Under the pieces are notes generated by a model. The model saw nothing but the letters and a program-made list of their open reading frames with translations. It ran no database searches and had not been told where the DNA came from. The position numbers and the translations under genes were made by a program. A stretch of 64,000 nucleotides of DNA from DATKMK01 sp035541895 (GTDB lineage: Bacteria; Desulfobacterota; Binatia; HRBIN30; JACQVA1): the NCBI GenBank assembly GCA_035541895.1, contig DATKMK010000021.1, forward strand, positions 1 to 64,000. Direction: 5' to 3'. Of the stretch, positions 33,723 to 41,310 are shown piece by piece (the first letter of the stretch is position 1; each line of letters opens with the position of its first letter).

Positions 33723-34505
33723 TCAGGCGGACAGCCGGGCGATCAACTCCATGATCGGCGCGTGCAAGCGGCCGTTGGTGGCGATCAGGCCGGTGCGGCG
33801 GGTGTCGGGTTGATTGAAGCGTAGCGGCTGGCCGGCGCGGTCGGTGACGCGGCCGCCGCCTTCGGTGATCAGCAAGGTCCCGGCGCAGATGTCCCACTCG
33901 TTCTTCGGCGTCAGGCTGAATGTCGCGTCGGCGCGGCCGGCGGCGATGAGCGCGAGCTTGTAGGCGACGCTACCGGTCAGCTCGACGGTGAAGTGCGAGC
34001 GGTAGACATCCCACTCGCGGCGCTTGTCCTCGGAACGGCTCGCGAGTACGCGGGCGTCCTTCAAGGTCGTCGTCTGCGTGACGTGCGCCGGCGTACCGTT
34101 GAGCGCGAGTCCGCCGCCGCGCTCGGCGACGAACATTTCCTCGGCGATCGGGTTGTAACTGACCGCGACGATCGGTTCGCCATTTTCGACCAGCGAGATG
34201 CAGACGCAAAACTCGGGCAGGTGCTGGACGAACTCCTTGGTGCCGTCGAGCGGATCGACGATCCACACGCGTGACTGCGTCAGGCGGTTGCGATCGTCGT
34301 GGGTTTCTTCGGATAACCATCCGTCACGCGGAAATTCGCGCTGAATCAGCGAGTGGATACGCGCATTCGCTTGGAGATCGGCTTCGGTGACGGGATTGTC
34401 GTGGCTTTTTTGGCGCACCTCGAACGGGGTGTCATAGATCGCACGAATGGCGGCGCCGGCGGCGCGCGCCGCCTCGCTGGCAACCGTGAGTTCGTGTCGC
34501 GGCAT
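33723..34505 (-). CDS. cysQ: 3'(2'),5'-bisphosphate nucleotidase CysQ (inositol monophosphatase family)
   Basis: 260 residues. SEETHD, VWIVDPLDGTKEFV and NEWDICAGTLLITEGGGRVT are the three Mg-binding and substrate motifs of the lithium-sensitive phosphatase family; the KEF after DPLDGT is typical of CysQ rather than inositol phosphatase (usually TxN). It removes the 3'-phosphate of PAP/PAPS in sulfate assimilation. ATG 34505 overlaps the stop of the deoxyhypusine synthase homologue by one base (TGATG). A sulfite reductase at 48.1 kb would fit the same pathway. Confidence 0.9.
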   Translation of the reverse strand: MPRHELTVASEAARAAGAAIRAIYDTPFEVRQKSHDNPVTEADLQANARIHSLIQREFPRDGWLSEETHDDRNRLTQSRVWIVDPLDGTKEFVQHLPEFCVCISLVENGEPIVAVSYNPIAEEMFVAERGGGLALNGTPAHVTQTTTLKDARVLASRSEDKRREWDVYRSHFTVELTGSVAYKLALIAAGRADATFSLTPKNEWDICAGTLLITEGGGRVTDRAGQPLRFNQPDTRRTGLIATNGRLHAPIMELIARLSA

Positions 34506-35605
34506 CACTCGGCCTTGCGCGCGGCGACGTATTCGCGCTGCAGCGTCGCGAGCAATTCGTCGCGCCGATCGTACAGCCGCTGGTGCGGGCGCGCCGCGTG
34601 ATTCGTGACCGCGTAGGCGGTCAAGATCGGCAACGCGACAGTGGTGTCGAGATAGCACACCACGGTGTCGGGCAACGCCTCGGGATCGACCTTGCCCCAA
34701 CTGACCGCTTCACCCGGCGTGGCGCCGGACAGGCCGCCGGTGTCGGGGCGGGCGTCGGTGATTTGGATGAAGAAGTCGTGCCCCTTCTCGCTGATGCCGA
34801 GGACCTCTTGGATCTGCGGCTCGGTCTGCAGCATGAAGTTCTTCGGCGAGCCGCCGCCGAGCATGAGGACGCCGCTGCGCCCGTCTTGCCGCTTGGCGTT
34901 GAGCACGATCGCGGCGGTCTCATTGACATCGCGCGACACATCGAAGGCGAGTCGGTTGCCACTCAATGCCAGCGCGGCGACGTTCATGCCGATGGAGCTG
35001 TCGCCCGGGGACGAGGTGTACACCGGCACGCCGCATTCGTGCGCGGTGGAGAGCAGCGAACGCCGCGTCAACCCGAGCACACGTTCGCGTTCCCGCACGT
35101 ACGCGCCGATGCGGTAGTGAAACTCCGCCGTGCTCATCGCGTGCTGGAACTCCGGCGCCGCCATCACCTGGCGATAGAAGGCGTCGGTTTCGAGCAGCAC
35201 GTCGTAGTCGAAGAAGATGTCGTAGATGCGCACGACGCCTTCCTCACGCAGCGTGACGTCATCCACGAACGGCGTGCCGACGTGCATGTCGAGCCCGATG
35301 CCGAAGTGCGTGTCGTGGTACAGGTTTGCGCCGGTGCTGACGACCCAGTCGACGAAGCCGTGTTCGATGAGCGGGATCAGCGCGGCGATACCGAGTCCCG
35401 CGGGTGTCAGCGCGCCCGTCAGGCTGACGCCGATGGTGACGTCGGCGTCGAGCATCTTCCGGGTGAAGAGCTGACACGCCTCGCGCAAGCGGGCGGCGTT
35501 GTACGCCAGAAACGTGCGGTCGACCAGGTCGGTGACCGAGATCGACGCGTCGATCGGCTGGGGATCGATTCGTCTACTGTGCTTCAGCCGCGGTGCCTTC
35601 GCCAT
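34505..35605 (-). CDS. Deoxyhypusine synthase homologue
   Basis: 366 residues, the length of eukaryotic and archaeal deoxyhypusine synthases. VTIGVSLTGALTPAGLG, VSTGANLYHDTHFG and the NAD-fold blocks SSPGDSSIGMN and LGGGSPKNFML are conserved, and EAVSWGKV holds the lysine that forms the enzyme-imine intermediate. Bacteria have no eIF5A; related bacterial proteins have been linked to homospermidine synthesis from spermidine and putrescine or to other aminobutyl transfers. Start MAKAPRLK at 35605. It is coupled to cysQ by a 1-base overlap. Which acceptor it uses is unknown. Confidence 0.88.
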   Translation of the reverse strand: MAKAPRLKHSRRIDPQPIDASISVTDLVDRTFLAYNAARLREACQLFTRKMLDADVTIGVSLTGALTPAGLGIAALIPLIEHGFVDWVVSTGANLYHDTHFGIGLDMHVGTPFVDDVTLREEGVVRIYDIFFDYDVLLETDAFYRQVMAAPEFQHAMSTAEFHYRIGAYVRERERVLGLTRRSLLSTAHECGVPVYTSSPGDSSIGMNVAALALSGNRLAFDVSRDVNETAAIVLNAKRQDGRSGVLMLGGGSPKNFMLQTEPQIQEVLGISEKGHDFFIQITDARPDTGGLSGATPGEAVSWGKVDPEALPDTVVCYLDTTVALPILTAYAVTNHAARPHQRLYDRRDELLATLQREYVAARKAE

Positions 35606-35684
35606 CGCGCGTTCTCCTTGCGTCGTCGTCGAGCGCGCTGCCGCTGCTACCACATCAATCCGGCCGAGTCAGTAGCGCGTGCGC

Positions 35685-36317
35685 CTACTGCAGCCGTTCG
35701 GCCGGGCGCGACGCTTGGATTTCGACGATGAGTTGGCGCAATGCCGCTTGCAGCTCGGTCCGATTGTGGGCGAGTTGCCCCTCGATTTCGCGGCAGCGCT
35801 GGCGGTCGCCCGATTGGCGCGAACTGAGGTAGCGGCGTTGCAGTTCGCTGCGCTCGTTCAACGCACGATCCACCTTCGCCAGCGAGAAGAGGCGGACGGT
35901 GCCGCCTTGCACGTCTTCGGTCACGGCGATGAAGCGGCTCAGCAGTCCGGTGTGATGATTGGCTACGGTGGTGGCGAGCTGGCGGTCGCGGACGGTGTAC
36001 AAGCAGAAGCCGGCTTGGTACGCGCGCAGCGCACCGTCGAGGTCGCCGCGTTCGCGCAGCGCATCGCCGCGGCGGCTGTGGGCGATGCAGCGGTCGACGC
36101 GCCATTGCTCGATGCTGCGCGTCCAACCGCCGGCGCCGCCGCCGCCGCGATTGCCGCCGCGCACGACGCGCAGACGGTCGAAGGTGTTCGGTCCCGAGGA
36201 GCCGGAACGGCGCGAGCCGCTCACGGCGCGCACGCCGTTGTAGAGCAGGGCGATCAGATACAGAAATAGGCCGAGCGCGACGAAGACGAGAAGCGTCGCC
36301 AGTAGCGCGGTCAGCAT
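35685..36317 (-). CDS. Hypothetical protein with N-terminal membrane helix
   Basis: 210 residues. One strong membrane helix (LLATLLVFVALGLFLYLIAL) is followed by a Gly/Arg/Ser-rich linker (RRSGSSGPNTFDRLRVVRGG) and a long helical domain rich in Arg, Gln and Glu (CIAHSRRGDALRERGDLDGA resembles a TPR-like helix pair; RYLSSRQSGDRQRCREIEGQ). No family recognised. Its ATG overlaps the stop of the YdjC-like gene by 7 bases, so the two are co-translated. It is probably an inner-membrane protein with a cytoplasmic helical domain. Confidence 0.7.
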   Translation of the reverse strand: MLTALLATLLVFVALGLFLYLIALLYNGVRAVSGSRRSGSSGPNTFDRLRVVRGGNRGGGGAGGWTRSIEQWRVDRCIAHSRRGDALRERGDLDGALRAYQAGFCLYTVRDRQLATTVANHHTGLLSRFIAVTEDVQGGTVRLFSLAKVDRALNERSELQRRYLSSRQSGDRQRCREIEGQLAHNRTELQAALRQLIVEIQASRPAERLQ

Positions 36318-37186
36318 GGCGTGAGACGGCGTTGCGCGTCGCGCAGGCTGCGATAGCCGATGAGCGTGACGTTCAGCTCGGCCAACAACGCGCGCGTCGC
36401 CGGCGCCGTGAAGAAATCGAAGTCGGCGCGGCGCTGGCGCCACTGATCGGTCATCGCCCGCATTTCCGGCGAATCGAACGCGGCGTGAATATAGAGTTCG
36501 CTGACGCCCGGATGCAGGTTGTGCAACAGGTGGGTCCAATACGCCGGTGTCGATTCGGGCGACGCCGGGCCGCCGACGTAGAAGTGGTCGGGATGCAGCA
36601 CCCCGAGGTGGTCAGCTTGATCGGCGACGGCGCCGAATCCCATCGCTTCGAGCCAGGTCCGGCGCGCCATTCGGATGGGAACCCGGTATTCGGCGGCGAG
36701 CCGCACGTAGAGCGCGTGGTAGTTGACGTCGAGTTGCATCGTGCCCATGTGCGAATCGAGGTGGGTCACGTCGATGCCGGCGGCGAGCGCGGTCTCGATC
36801 TGTGCGCGAGTTTCGGCCTCGACCTCGTCGAGCCGCGCGTGCTCGTACACGGCCTCGGTGGTGCGATGGAAGTGCCCTTGCCGGTCGACCATCGAGCGGG
36901 CGTCGGAACGTCCGAGCAGCGGCCCCCACTTGTAGTGTTCCCACTCGCTGGTGTGGGTCACGTGGACGCCGACATCGAGTTTCGGCATGCGCCGCGCGTA
37001 GTCGGCAGCCTCGGCGAACCAGGGGCACGGGACCATGATGGTGGTCGAACAAAACGCGCCCTGCTCGAGGCCGGCAATGGTCGCGGCATTTTCGGCCTGC
37101 GACATGCCGAAGTCATCGGCGTTGATGATCAGCAGGCGCGCGTCGGCGGGATAGCCGAGCAACTCTGTCAAAGGCCGGGTCGACAT
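36311..37186 (-). CDS. YdjC/ChbG-like carbohydrate deacetylase
   Basis: 291 residues from MSTRPL (37186); a longer start at 37231 is possible. Metal ligands: LLIINADDFGMSQAENAAT (Asp-Asp near the N-terminus) and DVTHLDSHMGTMQLD (HxxxH), with GVHVTHTSEW downstream of strand 3. The family removes acetyl groups from N-acetylated sugars such as diacetylchitobiose. No chitin genes are adjacent. Overlaps the following membrane protein gene by 7 bases and is divergent from the double-hotdog dehydratase. Confidence 0.88.
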   Translation of the reverse strand: MSTRPLTELLGYPADARLLIINADDFGMSQAENAATIAGLEQGAFCSTTIMVPCPWFAEAADYARRMPKLDVGVHVTHTSEWEHYKWGPLLGRSDARSMVDRQGHFHRTTEAVYEHARLDEVEAETRAQIETALAAGIDVTHLDSHMGTMQLDVNYHALYVRLAAEYRVPIRMARRTWLEAMGFGAVADQADHLGVLHPDHFYVGGPASPESTPAYWTHLLHNLHPGVSELYIHAAFDSPEMRAMTDQWRQRRADFDFFTAPATRALLAELNVTLIGYRSLRDAQRRLTPC

Positions 37187-37263
37187 AGAGCGAACGGCGC
37201 TCACGCATAGCACCTTTCCGTGGGTGCGCAAACGATCCTCGCGGTGCGACGTTTCACCCGGAT

Positions 37264-37292
37264 TTGACCTGATCGCGCGTGCCGCCTATCGT
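37264..37292 (+). promoter_or_regulatory. Candidate promoter for the double-hotdog dehydratase gene
   Basis: TTGACC (37264-37269) and TATCGT (37287-37292) with a 17-base spacer, about 24 bases before the ATG at 37316. It would give a ~17-base leader with the Shine-Dalgarno GAGGAG at 37306-37311. Confidence 0.45.
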
Positions 37293-37315
37293 CGCCCCGA
37301 CTCGCGAGGAGTGTG

Positions 37316-38221
37316 ATGCAGTTTGATCCCCATGACGTTTACGTTGGCAAGGACATCGGCGGCCGCGAGGTGCACGTCACTCCAGACCTGGTCGCGCGCT
37401 ACACCGCCGGTACCGGGGACGACCACCCGTGGTACACACAGCCATCGCCGTTCGGCGGCGCGGTCGCGCCGGCGTTGTTGTTGCACTCCGAGGTCTATCG
37501 TACGTTGACGTGGTACCTGCCCAATCTGATCGGCAATCTGCATGCGAAGCAGGAGTGGGAATTCTTCGGGCCGATGCTGGTCGGCGAAATCGTGCGCACG
37601 CACTCGACCGTGGTCGAGCGCTATCGCAAGCGCAATCGCGACTACATCGTGAACGAAGTCTTGGTGACCGATGCGAGCGGTCGTTGGTTGCAGCGCAGCC
37701 GTACGCACCAGAGCTTTCTCGCCGAGACGCCGGCTGACGCGCACACCGACGTCGTCGACAAAACGCGCGAGAAGCGCAGCGATCGGCGTTTTGATATCGG
37801 CGACGACGGCGGCGAGCGGCTCGCTTCCGTGTCTCGCCACATTACCGTGGCGATGTGCGAAGCGTTCTCGGGACCCGAGAAGAATTACCACAACGACCGA
37901 GAGATGGCGCGCGTGCTCGGGTTTCCGGACATCGTCGTGCAAGGGATGATGTCGATCTGCTTCGTCTCGGAGGTGATGGCTCGGGCGTTTGGGGAAGGGT
38001 GGTGGTTGGGTGGCAAGTTGACCCTCAATCTCGTCAATGTCGTGTGGGGCGACGAGACCATCACCACGCGTGCGCAAGTGCGCGCGCACGAACCGGAAGG
38101 CCGTCACACGCGAGTGCACGTTGCGGTGTGGGGCGAGAAGCCGGACGGCACCAAGACCGTGATCGGGACGGCGAGCGCACTGCGCGACGAGCCGCCGCAC
38201 CGTTTCGCCGGCGCAAATTGA
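37316..38221 (+). CDS. Double-hotdog MaoC/FAS1-like dehydratase
   Basis: 301 residues with two hotdog domains. The N-terminal half (~1-140) resembles FAS1_DH (GDDHPWYTQPSPFGGAVAPA, NLIGNLHAKQEWEFFGPMLV); the C-terminal half (~150-295) has the MaoC hydratase-type motif KNYHNDREMARVLGFPDIVV followed by QGMM. Such proteins hydrate enoyl-CoA or dehydrate hydroxyacyl-CoA in lipid or aromatic side-chain degradation. ATG 37316 is preferred to GTG 37313 because GAGGAG at 37306-37311 is too close to the latter. It may serve the same pathway as the acyl-CoA dehydrogenase pair at 52.7-55 kb. Confidence 0.85.
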   Translation: MQFDPHDVYVGKDIGGREVHVTPDLVARYTAGTGDDHPWYTQPSPFGGAVAPALLLHSEVYRTLTWYLPNLIGNLHAKQEWEFFGPMLVGEIVRTHSTVVERYRKRNRDYIVNEVLVTDASGRWLQRSRTHQSFLAETPADAHTDVVDKTREKRSDRRFDIGDDGGERLASVSRHITVAMCEAFSGPEKNYHNDREMARVLGFPDIVVQGMMSICFVSEVMARAFGEGWWLGGKLTLNLVNVVWGDETITTRAQVRAHEPEGRHTRVHVAVWGEKPDGTKTVIGTASALRDEPPHRFAGAN

Positions 38222-38278
38222 CTTCACCGATACCGCTCACTACACTCCGCGCATCTCGTTGTCGAAGGAGTTGCAAGC

Positions 38279-39076
38279 ATGCAGATACGTGGCGCCCTGC
38301 TCGTGGGGCTCTTGGTGGTGGGGTCGGTTGCATCCGCCCAGGCGGGGTGGGTGATCGAACAGATCAACGTTGCGAAGCAGCCGAGGGGCGATGCGGGACC
38401 GGAGGAGCCGGCGACGCTGCGGATTTCCGAGGGGCGGCTGCGAGTCGCTCAACCCAACATCGTTACCGTGCAGGATTGTGTGAAATCCCGCTTCATCATG
38501 TTCGTGCCGGAGCGCAACATCTATTGGAGTGGGAGCATCGATGAATACGTCAGCGAACTGCGTGGGCAGCTCACGCGCAGCTTGGTCGCTGGTGCACCGG
38601 TTGGGGCCACCCCGTCGACGGGCGAGGCGCCGAAAATTCCGACCGTCAACGCCGCCGGCTTGCCCAAGATCGTGGTGCGCAAAACCGAGGAGCAGGCGAA
38701 GATTGCGGGGTACGACACCATCAAGTACGTGATCGAAAGCGACGGCGCCACGTTTCAGGAGGTGTGGCTGAGCACGGCAATCAACATGAACGCCGATCTC
38801 GATCCGAAGAAGTACCTGGCCTGTCAAACAAAGGTCTCGGCGGGTATGGCGGGGGCATCAGCCAGCCACTTCAACGCGTTGTATCGCAGCCCCGATTATC
38901 TGGCGCTGCTGTCCTCCGGCGCGATCCTCAAGACGATTACCAACCATGCGGCCGGCAGCTACACCCAGGAAGTTCGCAGTGTGACGCGCGCCGACATCGC
39001 GGACAACGAGTTCGACGTGCCGACCGGTGCGACGCGGGCGTCGCTCAACGATCTGTTCGAGCCGGTGAAGCGTTGA
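38279..39076 (+). CDS. Exported protein, DUF4412-like
   Basis: 265 residues. A signal peptide (MQIRGALLVGLLVVGSVASAQA) is cleaved before GWVIEQ. The mature part is a beta-rich domain in the style of DUF4412: LRISEGRLRVAQPN, FIMFVPERNIYWSGSIDEY, TIKYVIESDGATFQEVWLST. This family is periplasmic, of unknown function. Good Shine-Dalgarno AAGGAG before the ATG. Followed by a Rieske gene on the same strand. Confidence 0.75.
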   Translation: MQIRGALLVGLLVVGSVASAQAGWVIEQINVAKQPRGDAGPEEPATLRISEGRLRVAQPNIVTVQDCVKSRFIMFVPERNIYWSGSIDEYVSELRGQLTRSLVAGAPVGATPSTGEAPKIPTVNAAGLPKIVVRKTEEQAKIAGYDTIKYVIESDGATFQEVWLSTAINMNADLDPKKYLACQTKVSAGMAGASASHFNALYRSPDYLALLSSGAILKTITNHAAGSYTQEVRSVTRADIADNEFDVPTGATRASLNDLFEPVKR

Positions 39077-39122
39077 TCCGACCGCTGTCGTCGGCGCCGG
39101 TCGCGTCTCGACGGTGGCCACG

Positions 39123-39494
39123 ATGAGCGCAGCGATCACGGTCGCCCGCGTCGACGAATTGGCCCCGGGTCAGAGCAAAAAGTTCTACCTGTCTCGCGAC
39201 GGCTACGAGGTGGAGTGCTTCGTCGTCAACTACCAGGGGGTGTTGCACGCGTGGGTGAATCGCTGCCGCCACGTCCCGATGACGATGGACTGGATCGAGA
39301 ACCAGTTTTTCACCGAGGACGGTCAATTCATCCAATGTGCGACACACGGGGCGTGTTACGTCCCCGATACCGGTGAATGCGTCAGCGGACCGCCGATCGG
39401 CAAGCAACTCATTCGGGTGCCGATCGAGATCGCCGGTACCGAGGTGCGGGCACAGTGCCCGGACGACGCGATTCCCGCCGATCTTCGGCGCTAG
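39123..39494 (+). CDS. Rieske [2Fe-2S] domain protein
   Basis: 123 residues, single Rieske domain. The cluster ligands are NRCRHVPMTM (CxH) and QCATHGACYVPDTGECVSGP (CxxH); no membrane helix or catalytic domain. Stand-alone Rieske proteins act as ferredoxins for oxygenases or as regulatory electron carriers. An in-frame GTG at 39114 adds three residues. No oxygenase is adjacent, so the partner is unknown. Confidence 0.88.
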   Translation: MSAAITVARVDELAPGQSKKFYLSRDGYEVECFVVNYQGVLHAWVNRCRHVPMTMDWIENQFFTEDGQFIQCATHGACYVPDTGECVSGPPIGKQLIRVPIEIAGTEVRAQCPDDAIPADLRR

Positions 39495-39503
39495 GGTCGG
39501 CGC

Positions 39504-39749
39504 TTACTCCGGTTCATCACCAAAGTGAGCCCGGGAGATGCGTTCCTTGAGATATTCCAAGGTGCCGAGATCCTCAACAATATCGCCGCCGGTGTCGTAG
39601 AAGAAGATCTCGCCGTTCTTATTGCGTCCCACCGCCACCAGCCACTCCAACTCGTCGCGATCTTCCAGCAGATAGTTGATGGTCTGGGCGACCCCTTTGC
39701 CGGGGATGATGGTCACCTTGGGCTTGAGGGACTTCTCTTGCTTGGCCAT
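39504..39749 (-). CDS. Small conserved-looking hypothetical protein
   Basis: 81 residues from ATG 39749, charged and soluble: VTIIPGKGVAQTINYLLEDR, EWLVAVGRNKNGEIFFYDTG, LEYLKERISRAHFGDEPE. The alternating strand/helix pattern and convergent position against the Rieske gene (9-base gap) support a real gene. No family recognised. A perfect inverted repeat (39774-39804) lies ~25 bases upstream of its start. Confidence 0.65.
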   Translation of the reverse strand: MAKQEKSLKPKVTIIPGKGVAQTINYLLEDRDELEWLVAVGRNKNGEIFFYDTGGDIVEDLGTLEYLKERISRAHFGDEPE

Positions 39750-39773
39750 ACGGCTGCGCACCTCGCTTGCTGA

Positions 39774-39804
39774 GCGGGTTGGATGCTCCCAAGCGCCAAC
39801 CCGC
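39774..39804. promoter_or_regulatory. Perfect 9-bp inverted repeat in intergenic region
   Basis: GCGGGTTGG (39774-39782) and CCAACCCGC (39796-39804) are exact inverted repeats with a 13-base centre. It lies 25 bases upstream of the small minus-strand gene (start 39749) and ~220 bases before folK, so it may be an operator or 5' hairpin for the small gene. Confidence 0.4.
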
Positions 39805-39900
39805 CGTGACGGACGCTACAACAGGGTCGTTGGGCTATCAAGTCGCGCGGGGCCGGCGTCGGCTTGCGCGGCCGTGAGTCCGGGGCGATTTGTAAATCGG

Positions 39901-39946
39901 GCACGAAGGCGCTATGAGCAAGTCAACTTTGGCGCCTTCGTCGTGC
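39901..39946 (+). other. Imperfect stem-loop before folK
   Basis: GCACGAAGGCGC (39901-39912) pairs with GCGCCTTCG plus GTGC (39932-39946) with a 3-base bulge and a 19-base loop. It is in the 275-base gap between the small minus-strand gene and folK. It could be a terminator-like or leader structure; no T-run follows. Otherwise the gap holds only the inverted repeat at 39774-39804. Confidence 0.35.
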
Positions 39947-40024
39947 CAGGAGGTGGGCGGTGGGTGGGCGGCACCGGTGCGCGTCGACTCACCGCAGAAC
40001 AGGCGGGGAGGTTGAGACGGCGCT

Positions 40025-40519
40025 ATGCCCCACCGGGCATTGATTGGGATCGGGTCAAATTTGGGCGACCGCAAAGCGAACTATCGCGAGTCGCTCGACC
40101 GCATTGCGAAGCTCCCGGCAACTCGTATTCTCAAGACCTCGTCGCTCTACGAGAGCGAACCGCTCGGCGATGCCAAGACCTGGTTCGTCAACGCCGTTAT
40201 AGAAATCGAGGCCGACTGCTCGGCCGACGAGTTGCTCAAGCGTCTGAAGGCGATCGAGAAGGGCATGGGCCGCAAACGGGTGAAGGGCAAGCGCTGGGGA
40301 TCGCGCATCATCGATCTCGATATCTTGTTTTTCGACAACGAGATCATCAACAAGCGTACCCTGCGAGTGCCGCACAAGGAGTTGCAGAACCGGCGCTTCG
40401 TGCTCGTCCCGCTGTGCGAGTTGGCACCGCAAATGGTGCACCCGCGCCTCAACCTCACCATCTCCGAACTCCTTGCCGGACTGAAGGATACCAAGAAGGT
40501 GCATCTCTTGCGCGCGTGA
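40025..40519 (+). CDS. folK: 2-amino-4-hydroxy-6-hydroxymethyldihydropteridine pyrophosphokinase
   Basis: Folate synthesis kinase transferring pyrophosphate from ATP to the pterin. 164 residues, usual length. ALIGIGSNLGDRKANYRESL is the N-terminal signature, TSSLYESEPLG the pterin loop, and KRWGSRIIDLDILFF the family signature with Arg and two catalytic Asp. Followed by the transaldolase gene after a 43-base gap. Confidence 0.96.
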   Translation: MPHRALIGIGSNLGDRKANYRESLDRIAKLPATRILKTSSLYESEPLGDAKTWFVNAVIEIEADCSADELLKRLKAIEKGMGRKRVKGKRWGSRIIDLDILFFDNEIINKRTLRVPHKELQNRRFVLVPLCELAPQMVHPRLNLTISELLAGLKDTKKVHLLRA

Positions 40520-40562
40520 AGCGGACGGCTTTGCTAGAGTAACCGAGGAAGGACACCGACTC

Positions 40563-41213
40563 ATGAAGCTGTTCATCGATACGGCGAACCTGGATGAGAT
40601 TCGCGAGGTCGCCAGTTGGGGCATTCTGGACGGTGTGACGACCAATCCTTCGTTGGTGGCGAAAACGGGACGCGACTTCGAATCGGTCATCAAGGAAATC
40701 TGCGCGATCGTCGACGGACCGATCAACGCCGAGGTGGTCAGCACCGAAGCGGCCGGCATGGTCGAAGAGGGCGAACGGCTCGCGCGCCTGCACAAGAACA
40801 TCTACGTCAAAGTCCCGATGACGGTGGAGGGACTGAAGGCGACCAAGTTGCTCAGCGATCGCGGCATTCGTGTGAACGTGACGCTGATCTTCTCGGCGCC
40901 GCAGGCGTTGCTGGCCTCCAAGGCCGGGGCGCGCTTTCTCAGCCCGTTTGTCGGCCGGCTCGACGATGTCGGGCACGACGGCATGGAGATCGTCGGTCAA
41001 ATCGTGCAGATCCTCGGCAACTATGATTTCCCCGCCGAGGTATTGGTGGCGAGCGTGCGCACGCCGGATCACGTCATCCGGGCGGCGCAGATGGGCGCGC
41101 ACATCGCGACCTGTCCATTTTCAGTGATCCAGCAGTTGGTCAAACATCCGCTGACGGACGTCGGCCTCGAACGCTTCTTGTCGGACTGGAAAAAGGTTCC
41201 CCAGCGCGCCTAG
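40563..41213 (+). CDS. Fructose-6-phosphate aldolase / transaldolase (FSA-TalC type)
   Basis: 216 residues, the short decameric transaldolase-like class. MKLFIDTANLDEIREVASWG, DGVTTNPSLVAK and the Schiff-base lysine in NIYVKVPMTVEGLKA are conserved; NVTLIFSAPQALLASKAGA and SPFVGRLDDVG complete the barrel. Enzymes of this length act either as transaldolases or as fructose-6-phosphate aldolases and sequence by eye does not decide. Strong Shine-Dalgarno GAGGAAGGA upstream of the ATG. Confidence 0.93.
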   Translation: MKLFIDTANLDEIREVASWGILDGVTTNPSLVAKTGRDFESVIKEICAIVDGPINAEVVSTEAAGMVEEGERLARLHKNIYVKVPMTVEGLKATKLLSDRGIRVNVTLIFSAPQALLASKAGARFLSPFVGRLDDVGHDGMEIVGQIVQILGNYDFPAEVLVASVRTPDHVIRAAQMGAHIATCPFSVIQQLVKHPLTDVGLERFLSDWKKVPQRA

Positions 41214-41310
41214 CGCGCCCGACGCAATCGCACCCACGCGACACCGACGAAACTCAACAGTCCCGAAACGTTCACGATCGGCGCGCAAAGTAGTGACGAA
41301 GGTTGCCGAT

